Below are positions 60,703 through 64,000 of a stretch of DNA of 64,000 bases, piece after piece (the first letter of the stretch is position 1; each line of letters begins with the position of its first letter). The position numbers and the translations under genes were made by a program. This DNA is from Eunapius fragilis (lineage: Eukaryota; Porifera; Demospongiae; Spongillida; Spongillidae), in contig OY811971.1 in NCBI GenBank assembly GCA_963681505.1, positions 9,605,991 through 9,669,990 on the forward strand, written 5' to 3'. The notes beneath the pieces are model-generated. The model searched no databases. It was not told the origin of the DNA and saw only the letters and a program-made list of their open reading frames with translations.

Positions 60703-61465
60703 CAGTGGCGGCGGAAGGGGGGGGGGGGCTGGGGGGTCTCAAGCCCCCGCAAAAATGGTATTGGAGGGGCTGAGCCCCTCCTGTAATAAAAGGTCCTGAA
60801 AATAGATTAATATACGTATTGTTAACTTATTACAATGCGGCACTGGCACTCGGCTATCGTATCAAATCGTATACATGTACAGACGAACATGCGTGACTGT
60901 CATTGTCTCAATTGCTATATCCTGCAGCTGTTCTATCACGTGCTTGACAAAATGAAGCGAAGGCAGGTTCATTTAGATGAAGCGTGGTCATTGAAGCGGG
61001 ATAAAATTTGATCCCACGTTGCCAACAGCTAACTGTTCTGCAGAGAACTTACCTCAACCTAGCATTGACTTTGAGCAACTAACTGTTCAGCGGAATTACC
61101 TCCACATACTTCTAACTGTCCGGAGGAGCTGCAGACAGAAGACATTGTACCAATCGTCCTTGCTGCTAATGATTTGACAGCTTGTGACTGTCAAGGTACG
61201 TGCTGTGAGTGAGGTTTATCTGCCTAAACAGATTGAAGTTTGCCAAGAAAGGCAGAAATTTCATGATATCAAGGTAAAAAAATTATCCTTGATAGCGCTA
61301 TGTCTAACCAAAAATAAAGTGTTCTGCATATACTGTCGCTATGTACACATCATTTAGATCTAGCTGTGTAACAGATTTTGGGTCAGTGTAAAAGTATTAA
61401 TGAATTTAATTATCGTCGCGTTTAGAGGCCCCCCCCCCTTTCGTATATACCTTCCGCCGCCGCTA
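60703..61465 (+). mobile_element. Non-autonomous hAT with transposase fragments
   Basis: Starts CAGTGGCGGCGGAAGGGG and ends CCTTCCGCCGCCGCTA, inverted with a mismatch or two. Poly-G follows the left end and poly-C precedes the right end. The inside carries remnants of a hAT N-terminal region, for example MKRRQVHLDEAWSLKR near 60952 and ELQTEDIVPIVLAANDLTAC near 61130, with stops. No 8-bp duplication was resolved (TTAACTTG against TTAAGGTA). Confidence 0.65.
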
Positions 61466-61796
61466 TTAAGGTACTAGGTACAGCTAATAGCCTATATCTA
61501 CCACTTCAATTGTAACTCCGGTCTATTGTGTACATTAAAGGAATCATATCGTTTTGAAGATAAAAAACGTAACCGCGCATAAGCCTCATACATACATGTA
61601 CACGCCCCGTACTTGCGGAGAGGACACAAGCCAACAATATAAATCACCCTCCCGCTACATGCATATGCATACGCATCAGCTCCCTTGCCCAACGCTTACT
61701 TCTCTACTGCTCATATTTGCAGACGAACTACCCAGAGTACTGTATCATCAGCACGTGACGCTTGCAACGTGATCGCTACACAACCAAAAATAAAAA

Positions 61797-61980
61797 CCGT
61801 AACTGATCAGATAATCGTCTGTTACGGATTGTTCTACGGATCCGATTGACGGTTTCGAAATCGGATCCGTAACAGTCGATTTGTCAAATGACGTGTAACG
61901 GATTGTTATTACGGTTCTGGCACAAATAGATATCAGATCCGTAACAAATCCGTAACGGATCCGTAGCAGAAGTTTTGCCA
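61797..61980. repeat. TCCGTAAC-rich inverted repeats
   Basis: The motif TTACGGAT / ATCCGTAA recurs in both orientations many times, for example GTTACGGATTGTTCTACGGA and GATCCGTAACAAATCCGTAA. ACGGAT motifs also crowd the window's last 130 bases (63885-64000), so both may be parts of the same element. Confidence 0.6.
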
Positions 61981-62120
61981 CAAATCGGCACGTGATAGAC
62001 GCTTTTAAAGCCCCTCCTACCTAGCTTTTAAAATTTTCATAACTAACGCTAACGTTTGTATATTTAGAACAAAGAATACAAAGCGTACACACAGGGCACA
62101 AACAATAGTCCATTTTCTCA

Positions 62121-62776
62121 GTTCCACGCAGCTTCAAGTTCCACGCGTGTAGGAACAGCTTCTCAGTTCCACGCGTGCAGGAACAGCTTCTCAGTTCCAC
62201 GCGTGCAGGAGCAGCTTATCAGTTCCACGCGTGCAGGAACAGCTTCTAAGTTCCACGCGTGCAGGAACAGCTTCTAAGTTCCACGCGTGCAGGAGCAGCT
62301 TCTCAGTTCCACGCGTGCAGGAACAGCTTCTAAGTTCCACGCGTGCAGGAACAGCTTCTCAGTTCCACGCGTGCAGGAGCAGCTTCTCAGTTCCACGCGT
62401 GCAGGAACAGCTTCTCAGTTCCACGCGTGAAGGAACAGCTTGTAAGTTCCACGCGTGCAGGAACAGCTTCTCAGTTCCACGCGTGCAGGAACAGCTTCTA
62501 AGTTCCAAGCGTACAGGAACAGCTTCTAAGTTCCACGCGTGCAGGAACAGCTTCTAAGTTCCATGCGTACAGGAACAGCTTCTAAGTTCCACGCGTGCAG
62601 GAACAGCTTCTAAGTTCCATGCGTACAGGAACAGCTTCTCAGTTCCACGCGTGCAGGAGCAGCTTCTAAGTTCCACGCGCGTGCAGGAGCAGCTTTAAAG
62701 TTCCACGCGTGCAGGAACAGCTTCTCAGTTCCACGCGTGCAGGAACAGCTTCTCAGTTCCACGCGTGCAGGAACAG
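62121..62776. repeat. 28-bp minisatellite with ACGCGT core
   Basis: About 23 head-to-tail units of GTTCCACGCGTGCAGGAACA plus GCTTCTMA. Within the unit GTTCC..GGAAC flank the palindromic ACGCGT, so each unit can fold on itself. Open frames on both strands are artefacts. Confidence 0.95.
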
Positions 62777-64000
62777 TTAGCTTGCTGTAGCTACAAATAC
62801 AGAAAGATGTGAAATAGGTAGAAAGGTAAAACATCCCACTGACCTTATTATTTGGAACGGTATCTGCAAAAGAACAGACCATGTAACCAATGCCACATGA
62901 GCTCAATGCCTACATTTCGAGATATAAGTTCTACCGATGCTCTTCCACTGATGCGCATGACGCTCACCTGCTCAGAGAAATGTAAGTTAAACAGTAGCCT
63001 CAACTTTCCGGCCATACCCACGCTGAACATTATCAGCGGCTTACCAAATGCATGAGCAGTACAATTGGGCTTCATATTTCATTCCGTAGGCCAACACCCC
63101 AAGCCTGATTAGTACAATGAGAGATGCACTTACGGGAGCCTAGCCACCTCATTCTGAAATGAACTGAAATTGAATCTCCTGACACACGCACGTTACAGAG
63201 GCTTACCAACAGCACAGCTTTCCTCTTCTAGCTATACGTTAACAGTAACACAACCATATCCAAATCCAAACCGACTAAGTACGATGGGAGGGATCAAAAC
63301 TATGCAGGGCGAATCTATACTGCTATTGGGTGGCGTACCTGAGAGTTGGTTAGAGTTGGTTTGCTGAGCACTGGTTCATTCTGTCCCGCACACCGGCCGT
63401 CTGTGTTGCCTCAAATAAAACAGTCTGGAATGAAGATAAACCCGATCACATCCGCGCTATAAATGACTTGCCTACTGCATGACTGATTCTTCGAGCATTA
63501 CACCCACTCACACCTATGCAGACGGCAGCCAACTGCCAATCTGATATAATAAAACTGGCGCTCGGCTTACCCTCAAATGTCGGCCATTTTGTTGCACGTG
63601 TCACATTTGGGGATGGGACCTATGGTTTGTTCTCGGGTTTGTTTGCATCAGAGACAACCAAGTTGGTGTCAGAATTCGGATTCCTTGATTCTGGAACAGC
63701 ACCTCATCTTGCGTCCCACTGCCGCTATCAACTGGGCCTTAGTAGTACGCTCTACTAGGCTCTCCTACAAAATGGCGAACACAAAATACATCATTCGCCG
63801 CGCCCACTTTGTTTGCTTACACTATCGAGTAGTTGCGAGAAATTGGATAATCGGTACTTAACAAATCGTTTACGGTGTATGAAAAAAAAATGATACGGAT
63901 TTTTATCGTACAATGATACGGATGTTTTAACGGAACTTATCACAATGTATTACATCCCGTCACAAGTTTCATTTAACGGATCAGTCACATCCTGTAACCA
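62777..64000. other. Right edge, no confident gene
   Basis: A minus-strand stretch around 62965-63020 (GMAGKLRLLFNLHFSEQ then GTGAGC) looks like an exon with a good donor site, but no family or neighbouring exon was recognised. The 80- and 94-codon plus-strand frames at 63516-63861 overlap each other and are unassigned. Confidence 0.3.

Noticed and set aside
62231..62906. Plus and minus open frames across the 28-bp array
   Set aside because: A 28-bp unit shifts frame each copy, so the frames are repeat artefacts without splice or family support.
62848..63075. Possible exon with GMAGKLRLLFNLHFSEQ and a GTGAGC donor
   Set aside because: Family not recognised and no neighbouring exon found; kept only as a note in the right-edge entry.

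Overview
The window is eukaryotic: genes are split by short introns with GT/AG borders, the DNA is AT-rich, and it carries many DNA transposons, MITEs, poly-G tracts, CA/GT microsatellites and minisatellites. Gene content (an FSIP1-like sperm/cilium protein, a Rab7-type GTPase, a complex I subunit, and an ankyrin-Roc-COR-Death protein), small introns and abundant TACATGTA palindromes suggest an early-branching marine animal, most likely a sponge. That is inference, since no rRNA or mitochondrial marker is present.

Layout. 1-4.4 kb: MITEs and decayed non-LTR retrotransposon pieces. 4.5-7.0 kb (+): eight exons that join in one frame into a 380-residue protein with two Rab7-like G domains in tandem. 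7.2-10.8 kb (-): a tentative coiled-coil gene, tail to tail with the Rab gene. 12.6-18.5 kb (+): a 13-exon FSIP1-like gene. 19.9-28.4 kb: a decayed hAT transposon with a perfect 8-bp target duplication. A 6.5-kb TTAA-flanked element (A) is inserted in its right terminal repeat. 28.5-29.4 kb (+): a three-exon NDUFB11-like complex I subunit. 30.9-56.3 kb (-): a large ankyrin-Roc-COR-Death gene whose start was not found. Its big intron holds a second TTAA-flanked element (B, 33.8-39.8 kb), and its ankyrin exons have been multiplied by segmental duplication. 56.3-64 kb: MITEs, a non-autonomous hAT element and minisatellites, with no confident gene.

The most unusual material is the pair of related elements A and B. 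Each is bounded by TTAA and has inverted ends containing a TATA-box-like motif. Each carries two facing genes: a plus-strand cysteine-containing protein and a minus-strand multi-exon protein that looks like a DDE-type transposase with an acidic tail. Element B keeps almost the whole transposase. The best cellular novelty is the double Rab. Its second G domain has lost the DTAGQ signature, and the fused protein has no C-terminal prenylation cysteine.

All exon joins were read by eye from splice signals, phase and protein similarity remembered for the families; no database search or transcript evidence was available.
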